DNA of 64,000 nt from Micractinium sp. NFX-FRZ (Eukaryota > Chlorophyta > Trebouxiophyceae > Chlorellales > Chlorellaceae). This document shows, one piece after another, positions 1 through 13,000 of the stretch. The stretch's first letter is position 1, and every line of letters begins with the position of its first letter. The notes under the pieces are model-generated. The model was given only the letters and a program-made list of their open reading frames with translations. It did no database searches and had not been told where the DNA came from. The stretch is from the NCBI GenBank assembly GCA_029339195.1, contig JAPTJF010000199.1, positions 1-64,000 on the forward strand. The letters run 5' to 3'. Both the position numbers and the translations under genes were made by a program.

Positions 1-301
1 AGGCCCATCACAACAAGCAGGTCCGGGGTGGATGCCCTTCTACGCCCTGGAAGCAGCCACGGAGGTTCCTGGAAAGCCGTGTGGCCTTCCGCAGCAGCCA
101 ACACAACGAAATTAACGTTCTCCCCCAACGCCGTATGTATCAGGTGCACCCCATTCCCATGCCCCTTGCAAACCAGCTAATAATGACATGCAACCCGTCC
201 CGCAGGCGGCGGCGTGCTGTGTATGCCGGGTTCAACCCCTCACCTGCTTACCTGATTACCAGGCTTGGTGCGCTGCGTTGCGACTTTCGGTCTGCCCTGG
301 C
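1..301. other. No gene recognised; 5' flank of the first gene
   Basis: I see no convincing exon here. Short open frames exist on the plus strand, but their composition matches GC-rich noncoding sequence. The segment probably holds the promoter and 5' UTR of the gene starting at 302, and possibly the end of a gene lying outside the window. Confidence 0.4.
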
Positions 302-1942
302 ATGATGCTGCCCCGCGCCCTTCTCATCCTCCTGGCGCTCGCCGGCGGGACGCTCGCCCTGACACCCATGCCCCCTTGGTGAGCGCCCCCGTAGCGGGTT
401 TTGATCGCGTTATAAGTTAGATCGGTTCATTAGCGAGCGGGCCGACACAAGCTCGTTGAGCCCGCGTCACCTACCGCGTTCCCCCGCGGTTGCGGGTTTG
501 CAGCTAGCATATGCCAACAAGTAACAGTGCACACAAAAGCTGGAATGCGAGTCGAGCGATCCGCACCGCAGACCCCCTGCCCACCCCAGCCCACAGCCGC
601 GCCCAAGTGGCCAGCGCGCACCGCCCTCCCGCCCACCGCCTGCCGCCCACTCCCTTGCAGGTACGACACAGCCAACGCGATCCGGGCGGCGCTAGATGGC
701 GATCCGCTTGTTAGAACTTCCGTGGCCCAGGTCCCCATGGCTTCACCCCCAGAGCCTGTCCTCGCCGTGACCGTCGCCGTGTCCGCCTGCCCGCCCAAGG
801 CGGTGCCTGCCTGCCCCGCCATCCGCCTACGCAAGGCCCAGGCCCTGGCCACCCTGCTCACCCTGGCAATGGACAAGGAGGACGCTTACAGCAAGGTGCC
901 GCCCTGCCGCCGCCACCCATGCTCGCTGACCGCCTGCCTGCCAAGTGTGCCAGTACCTCACCCCCTCTGATAACCAAACTCACCCCCTGCCCCCCTTGGG
1001 GTGGCTGCGCTGCAGGTGAAGCTGAACTTTACGTTTGGCACTCGCCGCATCATCGCTCCCGGCCCCGCCCCGACGACCACAAACGACACCGTGCTGCTGA
1101 TCAAGCTGGCACTGGGCAGCAATGCCTACTATTCGCGTGTGAGTTGGAGACGGAGGAGGCGGGGTGTGCATACCCTGTGTGCGGTGCGCATGTGAAGGAG
1201 TCGGCGGCACGGGAGGCCAGAGGTGCAGCACTGGGCCTCCCTCGTGTGGGGCTGCCTCTGCTCCTGCCTCTGCACACAACGACCACCCGCCCGCCCTTCC
1301 TCTGCCCGTTGCATACAATGGTGCCTGCACCCTTCCTTCCCTCCGCAGGTCTGGGACCGCTCCGCCCCGCCAATCATCCCGGGGCTGGACTCCGTGCTCA
1401 TCATCTTCCGCCCAAGCATTGTGCAGTACCAATCCACCGCTTTGTCAGAGCTGGATGGCCTCACCACGCTGCCCGCAGCACAGGCAAGCCAGCAAGCCAG
1501 CAAGCAGGCAGGGGCGGAAAGTTGCAGGCATTCCGTTACTTAAGTGCAGCGCTGCGCCGAGCGGCATGCTGCGCCGCCGCACTTGCTGGTGTGCCTTGCT
1601 TGCTGTGGGGGAGGAGGGGGGAGGTAGCATGCGTGCTGGGGCAATGTGGCAGCCGCCGCTTTTCCCCCATTCACAGGGGCAGGCGACCGGCAGCATGCTT
1701 CTCCCTGCCGCCAGCTAGATGGAAGCCGGCGGGGCGTGACTCCCTGCTTCCCTCTCCCGCCCCCCTGCGCCGTCCCACCCCTCACCCCTGCACGCCCTCA
1801 TCCCCCGCCCCACCCCGCCCCGCAGCTCTTCAACTCTGTGTTCAAGCTCTCCAGCCTGAGCAGCTACCCCCGGATACAGGCCACCAGCGAACGCTGCGCA
1901 CCCGACACCTTTGGCTGCCGGGCGCCGGTGCCGGTGCGGTGA
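302..1942 (+). CDS. Putative secreted protein of unknown function, 5 exons
   Basis: I do not recognise this protein. Five exons (302-378, 661-895, 1016-1138, 1349-1483, 1826-1942) join in frame to give about 228 residues ending at TGA. The N-terminus (MMLPRALLILLALAGGTLAL) looks like a classical signal peptide with a hydrophobic core, so the product is probably secreted or enters the endomembrane system. The rest shows no membrane segment and no motif I can name; it contains the stretches VKLNFTFGTRRIIAP and IPGLDSVLIIFRPS, which suggest beta structure. All junctions have GT-AG borders except the fourth intron, which appears to use a GC donor (CAG|GCAAGC). The start at 302 was chosen because it begins the signal peptide; a second ATG follows directly. 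The exon chain is consistent in phase throughout, which supports a real gene, but the function is unknown. Confidence 0.6.
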
Positions 1943-3101
1943 GCACCCGCCGGGCCTCAGCACAAACGAGGTCACTCCGGTGCTCGAGCACTGCACACAC
2001 CACCCCGTGATGCTATCTCCCAACCGGGCACCGCCCTCTGTGCCCCTCCATCTCCCCTCTGTGAATTTGCTTTACTGCTGACTTGCTGCTGCTGCCCCCC
2101 AACTGTTGGCTGACGTGCACTGCCCACCAATTTTCACGCCCGACGTTTGTTTATTATGACCCCCCGACTGCACACTGCTCCCGCTCACTGCCCCCGCTCA
2201 CTGCCCTGGGTCTGCACAGCTATCTTTGTCCCCCAGTGGTAGCACTACATTGATTAATTGATGAAAGCCATGCATGCAAACAACGCGCGGTTGCAGGGCA
2301 CGGGCCGAGCAACGGGGGCAGCAGGTGGAAGCAGAAAAGGGGCACCCGAGGAGTCGGGCGCGCACTCAGGGCAGTGGGGACACGTGATGTGCAAGCATGC
2401 AGTGGCAGGCCGGTGGGCTCGGCCCCGCGGCTGCTGCGAGTTTAGGGGGCATCGAGAGGCGCTGGAAAATGCGGGTGACACCGGCGTCTGAAAAAAGGGG
2501 CAGGGTTGTGCAAAGGAGGAGCGACAAATCGGGTGGCACAGCTCAGCCGTGCTGCTTGACAGCGCAGCCCGTCTGGCGGCCTGTGGATGGGGGGTGCCGT
2601 CAGGCGGCAGGAGGCAGGAGCCTGGGGTGCAGGGTGCAGAGAGAGGAAGGGGAGGGAGCGCAGCGGGTAAGGTGGGGCGTCGGGGTATCAAAAGGAGGAT
2701 GCCTGGGATGGCAGTCAACGGGGGCGCACAGCTGCCCGCTCGGCGGCGACGCAGCAGGAGGGGGTGAGGAGTGAGGCAACAGAGCACTCAGGCTTGAGAA
2801 ATCGGGGTTGGTTCAGGGAGGGACCGGGGGGGCAGGGCAGGTTGGTATAGGTGTGTATGGGGGCGCTGCCGCCACAGCCGCCCGCGCGGGCAATGGCGCG
2901 CGAGCGAAGCGGCGGAGATGGCCGGGCACAATGCAGCGCAGGCCGCGAGCTGGGGAACGCTCTCAGGACTCTCTTGTGCTCCTTTTTCTCTTTCTTCTTC
3001 TTTCCTGGCATGCCATGGCAGCCCATCACGGTTATGGGCCGCTCACTAACAAGGCGTGGGCTTGTCAGCCGGGGGCTTCAGCCGGGGGTCATGGCCCCTC
3101 C
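1943..3101. other. Intergenic region between convergent genes
   Basis: This region lies between the stop codons of two convergent genes and should contain both 3' UTRs. I see no exon with splice consensus and no clear TGTAA signal for either gene. Open frames on both strands look like GC-rich shadows. Confidence 0.5.
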
Positions 3102-6100
3102 TCACAGCACCGAGGGCTCCTCAGAGGAGGCAGCAGCCCTGGCCTCCAGCCACATGTCAATCCCCTCGTCGCTCGCTTCCAGCAGCGGGCAGAGGCCTGC
3201 GGGGTGTGGGGAGGGCAGGGGGCAGGGGGCACGGGGTGTGGGGCGGTTGAGAGTGCGCGAGGCGGCTGCGCAGGCAGCAGCCGCAGGCAGGCGGGCGGGC
3301 GGGCACAGCAGCTGCTGCCGCTGCCCAGAGGTGCGGTGCAGCAGCTCAAAGCGGGCGCTCCCAAGAGCACTGCCGAGCATTAGCGCACCGTCCAGCTGGC
3401 CCATTGCGGATGAGATGCCCCCACAGTCTCACCACACAGCACCACGCCAGTCAAACCCCCTCACAAGTGCCGACCGTGTGCCTCTCTGCCGGCAGGCCTG
3501 CGCAGGGCAGCATTCCAGGCTGCCAGTAACCCTCACACACAACGTCACAGAAGCGCATCGCCCGGAGATGACGTCCCTCCCTCACCTGTGGCGGTCATTT
3601 CAGACAGCAGGCCCTGCAGGGCAAAGTTCTGGGCCTCCAGCGCCGCAATCTCCGCATGCAGGCGCTGGGTGTGCTCCTTCTTGCTGCAGGGGCGGGCGGG
3701 GGGGTGCAGGGGAGGGGAGGAGGTGCGGCGGTCGGGGCAGAGAAAGAGCGGACTCGCTTGCAGCGCCTACTGCCAGTTACGCAGGCGGGCAGATGCCAGA
3801 CCAGACATGAGTGACTGCAAGGGCGGCAGCGCTGGTGCCGTGCCACACATTCGATGCGACCGGCAGCCCCGCCGGCTCATTCACGCGCCCCGCCAGCTCA
3901 GCGCCTGCCCCGCCAGCTCAGCGCCGCCTCCTCCCTTGCCAGGTAGCAGAGCTACTCACCGATAGTACGACTCGAGGGCGGCCTTGCGGTTGCGCTCCCG
4001 CCGCGCATCCGCCGCCTCTTCTAGAGTCGCAAACACATACTTGGGCTTGGGGCCACGCGCGCTCTTCTTGCAGGCCTGGCTTCCCGGCCGCTCCTCCTCT
4101 GCAGCCTCCGCCGCAGCGCAGCCCGACGCGGCAGCGGCGGCTGCCGCCGCCGCTGCTGCTGCCGGCTTGGGGTGGTGCAGGCGTGGGCGGCCGCCCTTGC
4201 GGCGCGGCGCCTTGCCGATGGCATCGCTGCCGCGGCCGCCAGCGGCACCCGCGCTGCCTCCACTGCTGGTGCCTGGAGAGGCGGCGCGTGCAGCTGCTGC
4301 CATGGCCGGCCCTTGCTGCTGCTGCTGGCTGCCGCCGGAGGTCGCGGGTGCCGCTAGGCCCAGCTGCAGCTGCTGGGGGGCTGGCAGGGCAGCGCCCGTG
4401 GCCGATCCGCTGGGCTGCAGGAGGTACTGCCAATCCTCAAAAGGTGCCAGCAGGGCGTCCAGCCCCACATCAGAGAGTGGCAGCGGCAGAGAAGCGTCGT
4501 CTGCCACCGAGCCGCCAGCCACCAAGTCGAGGCCGCTACTCCAGGGGTCTTCGCCCGCCGCCGCCGCCGCCGCCAGCTGCTGCTGCTGCAGCGATCCCAG
4601 GCTGCTGCTCTGCCAGTCTGCAGCGGCAGGGGGCGCCGGATGGGGCAGAGGACGCGTGGCAGGGGAGCAGGGAGGGCGGGGCGTCAGCCGATGCAATGCA
4701 GCAGGGCAGGGAGAGGGCAGCGCCAAGGGCCAGAGGCAACCGCCAGCAATGAGCACGCATGCAGCACAGGGCTGCGAGCAGGGCAGCAGTCGGACGTGGC
4801 ATCGGCAGTGCCAGACCAGGCCGGGCGGCACAATGCATGCAGCTGCAACAGGGCAGCGGGCAATTGACGTGCCAGGCCAAGCAATATATTTTAAAGATAG
4901 GCCGCTCACCCATAGATGCTGCATCGGGAAGCGCGGCCTTCTCGGCAGGGGCTGCAGCAGGTGGCTGCAAGCACAGCTGCCAGGGCTGCTGCTGCTGCCC
5001 ACCGTCTGCTGCTGCTGCTGCCGGCTGCGGCAGGGCGGGTGCCGCTGCTGCTGCCGCTGCCTGCGCCGCCGTCGGGAGCTTGAGCAGGCTGCACGAGACG
5101 AGGGTTGGAGCCACGCACACCCGGAGGAAATCACCACACGCAGCACAACACAACACATACACAGGCGGGGCTTGGGCGCGGCAGCGGGCTGCCAGCCAGC
5201 CAGTGCGGGTGTGCAGTGGGTGCGTGTGAGGTGATGAGAAACCGGGGGAGGGGGAGGGGCGGGTGCCTGGGCGGTCCCAGGCCGGATCAGAGTCAACCTC
5301 AGGCGTCGCCGAGCGTGCAACCAGGACGTCCCTCCCTCCAGAGTGTGCCAGGCCAGGCGTGGCCGTGCTTGGGGCTGCAAGGCCGCGCGCCGCTAGCGCC
5401 TGGTGTGGGCGCTAGGCCGTGTGCCGCCCCCGCGGGCGCTGCGCCGCATGCCGCGAAAGCTGGCTGTGGCGTGGGAAGTCACATGGCCAGGTTGCTGGAG
5501 CGCCGCCGCCGCCGCTGCGGCCGCGTGCCGCAGCGCCGCACGCCTGGCCTGGCCAAACTTCTGGGCTCTGCCTCGTGTGGGGGCGAGAGGTGCGGGCGCG
5601 CTCCTGTGCAGAGGCAGGACAGGGTGGGGGCAAGAGTGCCCCCAAGACGCATCCCCGACGTGGTGCTAACCAGTCCGGGTCATGAGGGTATAATCTCAGC
5701 CGGCACAAGGCCTGGCACCCCTTGCGTTTGGCGGTTGTGGAGTTAGTGCGGTGCGGAAACTCCCAAAGGTGTGGTGGTGTGCGAGCCGGTGGTGTGTTGT
5801 GTGTGCATGAGGTGCAGGCGTGGAGTGCAGGTGCAGGCATGCGGCGCAGCGGCGGGCACAGTGCAGCGGCGGGAGTGCCGAGGCCCGCGCGGCCATGCGG
5901 TTCGAGGGCGGCGCTCTGCGCGCAGGCCCCCGGCAGGAAGCAGGCGGCGGCGGCGCCTGCCTGCGCGGCCGGCGCCTCGCCTTGACATTCACCTGTGATC
6001 GCCTGGTGGCGAAGCTTGCTGCAGCGAGTAGAGGCTGCTTTGCCAGGGCTGTGGGGGCTGCTCCACGGCCTGTGTGCCGGTGCTCCACCCGCTACCGCTG

Positions 6101-6651
6101 CAGGGGGGGGCGAGGCGGTAGCAATGAAGCACAATGCGGGAGAGAAGGGCATTGGTGGCAAAGGGCAGGCAACTGTTGAGGGTTGCATGCACGGGCCCTA
6201 GCCACACCTGCTGGTTTCCGAGGCTGTGCCGCCGCTGGACAGCGCCTCCGCAACGTGCAAGTCGCACATTGCCTTTGGCAGGGGCCAAGAGGCTGCGGGG
6301 GCCGCGCTTGTGGCCATCATGGCGAGCCGGCCAGAGGGTGCTCTCCTGCTCGGCTGCTTGCTTTGCTAATAAGTGGGAGGTTGTCAGAGAACATTGCAGG
6401 GTGGAAGGATCGAGGTGGGGCAGACCACACTGCGCGCAGTGCCTCGCTGCCTGGGGACTGGACAAGTCATCGGCTACTTCATGTTGCCGACCCACCCACC
6501 GGCTCGCCCCGAAGCCAATACAGAGCACAGACCACGGCCACAGGCGAGGTGATGGCTCGTGGTGGGGCGGCTTGTGAAGGAAGAGCCCTGGCTCCCTGCC
6601 GCCGCCGCACACCAACCTTCCGCCGCCACACAGGTACCAGGGCCGCCCCAT
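3102..6651 (-). CDS. bZIP transcription factor with altered basic region
   Basis: Probable nuclear DNA-binding regulator. Exons read 5' to 3' as 6651-6638, 6097-5990, 5088-4910, 4617-3960, 3683-3586 and 3196-3102, about 383 residues. The last four exons join in phase and are well supported; the first two (14 bp and 108 bp) fit by phase and splice sites but are less certain. The middle is rich in Gln and Ala, typical of activation regions. A lysine/arginine stretch (GKAPRRKGGRPRLHHP) precedes the bZIP. The basic region reads RRERNRKAALESYYRKKE, followed by a short zipper with Leu, Leu, Leu and Met spaced seven apart (RLHAEIAALEAQNFALQGLL). The invariant Asn is present, but the usual Arg eight residues later is Tyr. 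The protein ends shortly after the zipper. It lies next to the nitrate cluster, but nothing in the sequence shows that it regulates it. Confidence 0.7.
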
Positions 6652-6707
6652 CGCAGCGTTCCCGACTTGGCAGGCTGGTCACTGGTCACAGATTGGAGTA
6701 GAGTGTT

Positions 6708-6712
6708 TTACA
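6708..6712 (-). terminator. Candidate TGTAA polyadenylation signal of nitrite reductase
   Basis: The minus strand reads TGTAA, the usual green algal polyadenylation signal, about 315 bases after the NiR stop codon and just before the bZIP start. The position is plausible; the motif is short and could occur by chance. Confidence 0.4.
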
Positions 6713-7026
6713 TGCACCTGGCGGTCATGAGGGGGCGCTGGCCAGGCAGAGTACCTCTAGCGTGGCTAGTACAAGGGGGGGCGGAAGGACTGCGGGCAGT
6801 ACCGCTGGACGAGTCGTGAGCGCTCGCCGGCGATGGCGGCGCGGTGCTGGGGTGGGAAAAGAATGGCGCCCGGCAGGGACCGTAGAAACAAGGGAGCGAC
6901 GACAAGTGCGGAAGGCGAATTCTGGCAGGGATCAGAAATAAGAGCAGGGGGGCGGGGGGGTGTCGTCTCGAGCCTGCGCAATCGCTAGTAGTGTACAGTG
7001 CAGGGCGCCGGGGCCGCTGCTGCCGC

Positions 7027-10000
7027 CTACGCGCTGGCGCCCGCGGGCTGCTGCTGCTGCTGCTCTGCCGCCTGCTGCTTGGGTGTGGCCCCAAACTCGG
7101 AGATGAGCAGCTCACGCAGGCGGGGCACCAGGATGGAGGGGTCTGCCGGCACGCCCTTCTCAAACTCCTTGGCCAGCTGCACAGCACAGCACAGCAGGGC
7201 ACAGCCAGGGACGGTGTGAGGGGTGCTGTGAGCGCAAGGTTTAAGTTTCTATTGGTTCTACACGCAGGGTCCAAGGCGCAGCTCAGTATGCAGCGTCCAA
7301 CACCCAGGCTGCCTGCGGGTGAACCGCCGGCACACGCTGTCCCCCCACTGCCTGCCCCCCTCGCCCAACAACCAGCAGGGGCCCCCATATTGGCGGGTGG
7401 GCTGATAACTTTTTTAAACCAGCATTTGTTTTGAAAGACTCACGTCTGGGTTCTCGCCAATTTTGCCGCCCAAAAAGATCTTCACCCCCTCCACCGCCTT
7501 GCCGTCCAGCTTGGCAGGTGCGCCCATCAGCCCAATGTCCCCCACCTGGGCCTGCAGAGCAGAGCAGCGCAGCGTAGGCAGGCAGACAGGCAGGGAGTTG
7601 AGCAACAGGATGCAGGGGCTCGGATGACACACAGGCAGGCAAGCAGGGATGACGTTGCGGCACGGGTCAGTGAGGCGATTGTCAGGGTATACATCCGGTG
7701 GCACGGCGCGGCACACAGGGCAAGGCGCTGCCGACGGGAGCTGCCGCCCATCTCACGCTGCCCCACTCGTCGCTCTCTGTCCTGGGTTCACCGCCATCAC
7801 AAGCAGGAGAAGGTAGGGGCGCACCTGGCCGCAGGAGTTGGGGCAGCCGGTCCAGTGCATGCGCACGGTGGAGGGGATGTCCAGCTGGGCCTCCAGCTGG
7901 CGAACCACCTGCATGTATGGTGGGCGGCCGAGTGGGTGGGGTGGGTGGTGGGCAGTATGTACATTCTTTCCCTTTAAAACACGTGAAATGGGCGGGCCTC
8001 CAGCTGGCGCACCACCTGCATGTGTGGGGCGGGGGTGGACAGTGAACCGTTGCAAGTTTCGTGTCAGTGAAACATGCACGTTGTTTGCTTCTTGGCCACA
8101 CGCAGTGCCCCTCGTCCCCGCCACCACCCATGCAGCCCCCACTCCGCGTTGGCTCCCACTGTGCTTGCTGCCCTTGGACTTGTTTCCCGACCCCAAATCC
8201 AAGCTTCCTATCCCATGCCTCAAATTCCAGCTCCCTACTCCTCACTCCTCACCCCACCTGCGTACCCCTCACACTACATGCCAGCTTCCCACCCCCCTCA
8301 CCCCAACTTTCAGCTTCCTACCCCCCTCACCTCCAGCGCCTTGTTCTTGGTCTCAATCAGGCCCAGCGGGCAGAACTGAGAGCCGGTGCAAGACACCATG
8401 CCGCGCATCAGCGGGCCTGCGGGCGGGGGGGCGGGCACGAGGGCAAGGGGGCGGGCAATGGTGAGGGAGAGCCGGGCGGCGTGCAGGGTGCGCAGCCCAC
8501 GCACACAAGCCGCTCCTGTAACACCACACTAGCTAACCATGCGTGCATGGGCAAGCGCTGGAAGGCGGGCCCGACACAGCATCACTCGAGGCCAGACAGA
8601 CCACCCACACCCCGCCGCCTCGCCCTGCGCCGCACTTCAAACCCAACAGCCGTCCCATGGACACCATAGGACATAAAATAAAAGCTATTTGAGTGCGGCA
8701 GCACCGGCCCACCTCCGTGGATGGGGAAGCGCTGCAGGCGGGGCGAGCCGGTGGCACCCTGCACCCAGTCACCCACCCCGCTGCCTCGTCCCTGGCGCCA
8801 AAACACGACACTCCACGATGACACTAAACCCCACACATCACCCACCTCCGTGGATGGGGAAGCGCTGGAAGATGGGCTCCGCCTGCAGCGCCGCAAGCTT
8901 GTCCTCGGGCACGTTGGGCACCACCACGTTCTCCTCCACCGTGAGGCGCACGGTGCCGTCGCCATACCTGCGCGGGGGGGCGGGGGGGAAGGAGGGGCAG
9001 GGCGGGAGAGGAGGTTGGACAGGCTGCCTGCCGCGCCGGCGGCGCAGGAAGCAGGGAGGGGCAGGGCACGGGTATTGCCTGCATGGTCTGGTCTGCATGC
9101 GGCCTCCTGATGTTGCGCCCTCACTGCTCGGCAGCGTCAGACAGCACGGGCACGGGGCGCCCGAGGCCAGCATGCGGAAACCAGCTGCCCCACCGGGGTT
9201 GGCGGAGGCGAGCCGGGCGGAATGACAGCCGCTCTACTGCCAGGAAGGCCAGCATGCACAGCACACGAGGCAAGCCCTCAGCCAGTCCCACAGCCCCTCC
9301 ACAACCTCTCCGCCCTCGGCTCACTTCTCGGCAGCCTCAGCCAGGGCGTGGAAATCGCTGGCCACCATGCGGCCAGCGGGCACGCAGGCGCCGGCCCAGT
9401 ACAGGCCAGCCTGCTTCTGGGCGTGCACGCCCAGCACGTCGCGCCGCGCCCACACGTCGTCATATGCCACGTGCACCTGCGGCGGCAGGCATACCAGGCA
9501 GCAAAGGTTGTGGTTAAAGCTGGGGGTGGGTGACGCGCCATTTCCGCTGAATGGGCACCGGCTTGCTCTGATGGGTGCTGCTCAGCTCTGCGTGCACCGC
9601 ACCCCGCAGGGCAGGCTCTGCCCCATGCACTGCTCACCGCCCCCGCCACACTGCCTCTGCACGCACCTCGCGGCGCAGGCTCTGCCCCATGCGCTGCTCA
9701 ATGGCCTCCCGGAAGGCGTCCACACCCATGGCCTCCACCAGCCACATCAGGCGGGCTTTCTGCCGGTCGTCCCGCGCGCCGTGGTCCCTGCGGGGCGGCA
9801 GTGGGGCAGGGGAGGAGGAGGTGGGTGGGTGGACACGGCTGGCTGGGTGGAGGAGGGAGGGAGGGAGGCACAAGGGCCGGCATGAACCTGCTGCTGGGCG
9901 TCAAGCTGCCGCTGAGCATCAAACTGTCACTGGCTCTTGCCTGCCCGCCCAGTCCACCTCGCACTTAAAGTGCGCCCTGCCCGGCATGGCACCCCACCCC

Positions 10001-13000
10001 GCATGCCACCAATGCCAGCCCACGCCACCGCTGCCGCACCTGAACACCTCCAGCAGCGCCATGCAGTATGGCACCACCTGCTCCTGGGTCAGGAAGGTGT
10101 CGCCGCTGCGGGGCGTGGGGGGAGGGGAGGGGATGTGGAGGGGACACTGCTGTGAGCCAGCACAGGGCCACTGAGGGAGGGGCGAGGGGCTGACAGGGTG
10201 GCCGATGCCCATGACAGATTCAGGATGGCAGGGAGGATGGGACACACCTGTTTTTCACCACCCACCATCGCTGCCTCCGTGGGCATTGAGATTTTCCCTT
10301 GGTCACCTCAAGACCGGCACCCCCCAGGCCACAGGCCTTGTCAGCATCAAGTCGCACCCACCCACAAGACATCCCCGCTTCCCCCGTCAATCAGGCCGAT
10401 TATAGTTAGGTAGGATTCCTCACCTGATGGACACCACGTTGCGCTTGATGGAGAAGTAGCCGCCCAGCTCGACGTTGAAACCGACCTCGCCGCTGGCGGG
10501 GTCGCACACGGCCTGCAGGGGGTGGGTGGGTGGGGGCGGGGGTGGGGGGTGGTGGGCAGGAGGGTCTCAGGGGCAAGAGGGGAGGATGGACGTGGAAGGG
10601 CTGTGCATGGGCAGGCGGGCATGGGCAGGCGACCCACCCTGAGTTTAGCTGTTCTCGCTGCTGAAGAGCTGTTCTTCCCGCTTTTTATGACACAAGCCGT
10701 TTCTGCTGCCAGCCCCCCGCACCTTGAGCCCGACGTCGTTGATGTGGCAGTGGGCGTAGTCGTCGCGGGAGGAGGAGAGGCCGATGTTGATCTTGCGGGG
10801 CAGGTTGGTGAGGGCAGCATTGCCCGCGCCGTTGGCAGTGATGGCGGCGTTCAGGGCTGCGGGGGTGGGGGAAAAGGGGGGGTGGGTGGGTGTGCATTCA
10901 AGGAGCAGGGATGGAAGCAGAGCGGTGCAGTGTGCGGGAGAGTTCTTTAGCTTGATGTCCTGCCTGGGGCGTGCATGTGCGCACGTGCGCGCACGTATGC
11001 CCCGGCATGTACACCCACCGACGAGCAGCACCTAAACGCAGCCTGGGCGGAGTATCCAAGAGCCCACGTGCGCACACACACACCAGAGCGCCCCGCGCGC
11101 ATACATACCCACGCCAGCATCCTCACACACAGGGCACGCAGCGCACGCGGGGCGCACCGTAGTGATGAGCGGTGTGCCATTGATGGATTTCGGTGCAGCT
11201 CGCGTGTGCACACAACCATAGCGCCCCCCCATCCCCAACCCACAGTAGAACAAACCCTACACGGCATCACCCCCACGCGGGCTTACCGTGGGTGAGGGGG
11301 CGGGTGTCCAGCAGCTCGTGTGGGTCGATGCCCGCAATGGGGCTGCCCGTGATGTTGCGCACATTGTCCATGCCGCTCTGCAGGCGGGCAGGGCGTGGGG
11401 CAGGACATTCGAGACGTGGGGTGAGCCGTGAGGTTGGGCTGCAGCCTGGTGTGGGGGGGCTTGGGACGAGGGGGAGAAAGGTGGGTGTGTGGCTGGGAAC
11501 TGAGCAGCCCCCGCCAGGGCAGGGGGCTGCATCGAGCAGGAGAGCCCAGCTGGGGCGGGCTGCCGGACAGGCAGCGCGAGGTGCTGCGGTGGCGCTGCCG
11601 GCGCACACGCTGGCACACATGCTGGCCCACCCGCGTGCGGGCACACTGGAGGGTGCACCCACCATGAAGGAGGTGAGGCCCCGCTCCTTCAGGCCGTCGA
11701 TGATGCGGTCGGCATCCTCCAGCGTGATGCCACGCAGCTGCGGGAGGGGAGGGAGGAAAGTGCAGGGGGGCGCGGGGGCAGGTGAGGAGGGAGGGGGAGT
11801 GGGGCCGTGCAGCGTGTGCTGGCGGCAGGGTGGCATGCGGCACACTCGCACCCCGGCACGCATCCACACGCATCCCCCATACCGCGGCCCTCTGCCAGAC
11901 CTCGAGCGGCTAGAACCTTCAACACACACGTGCATTACGTACATACACACGCAAGCACATGAACGCGCACGCACCTGGATGTTGGCGCGCGTGGTGATGT
12001 CGGCGCACCCGTCCTCGCCATAGGGTGCAATGCAGTCACCCAGGAAGCGCAGCTGCTCCGCCGTCAACTCGCCGTTGGGCACCTGAGGAGCGGGGCAGGG
12101 GTGGGGAGGAGGGGCAGGCAGGGTGGGGCAGTGGGTGGGGGGGCGGAGAGGGTGGGGGAGGGCAACTGAGCTTGGCTTACGGGGCAGTGCAGCAGAGAGC
12201 CTGCCAAGACCAGCCTGCCATCCGCAAACCAGCACCCCTGCTCCCAATCTCCCTCTTCCTCACACCCTCATCCTGCCCACTTCTCCCTCTCCCTTCCACC
12301 CTCATCCTGCCCCCACCTTGAGGCGCATCATGAAGCGGCCGGGGGTGCGCTTGCGGCGGTGGAACAGGCCCGCCCACTTGAGGCGCACATCCACGTCATC
12401 CAGGTCCAGGTCAGCCCACGTCGTCTTGCCCTCCCTGCATGCTTGGCGACGCACAGGAAGTGTGAGCCAGAGAGTGAGCAACAGGGCGGGGCGGCGGCGG
12501 GAGGATGAAGATGACAGGGAGGGGGCATCAGGGAGCGTGCAATACGATGAGGGCGGCCGAATGGTGAGGCCAGGTCTAGTCCCTCACTCCTCCCTTGCAT
12601 GCCCCGCAACCCACCCCTCCCCTTTTCTTACACAACTCGAACCCGTCCCCATGGCCAGCCACCCACCGGATGAGCGTGGCCAGCTCCGTCACGTCGCTCC
12701 ACATGTGCGACCCACACTTCTCGTTCTTCGTCTTTTCAAACTTGACCGACTTGCGGTCCATGGCGCGCATCTGGGCACCAGGAAGGGGGAGCGGGAGAGA
12801 GGGAGAGTGCAGGTGAGAAAGGGGAGCACGATGTGCAGGCCGGTGCGGCCGTAAGTACCTGACCGACATGCCCAGCTGCGCAGCTGTGCAACGTAAATGC
12901 CTAAAGGGCCCGTGGGAAGATTTGACGCCGCACACCCCGCGAGGTGCGTGTGCCTGCCCTTGCAGCTCAGCACCCGCCAACCGCCAGCACCCAACCAGCA

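Noticed and set aside
5403..5988. Several overlapping open frames within the bZIP gene span
   Set aside because: They fall in the long intron between the second and third bZIP exons and lack conserved or balanced composition.
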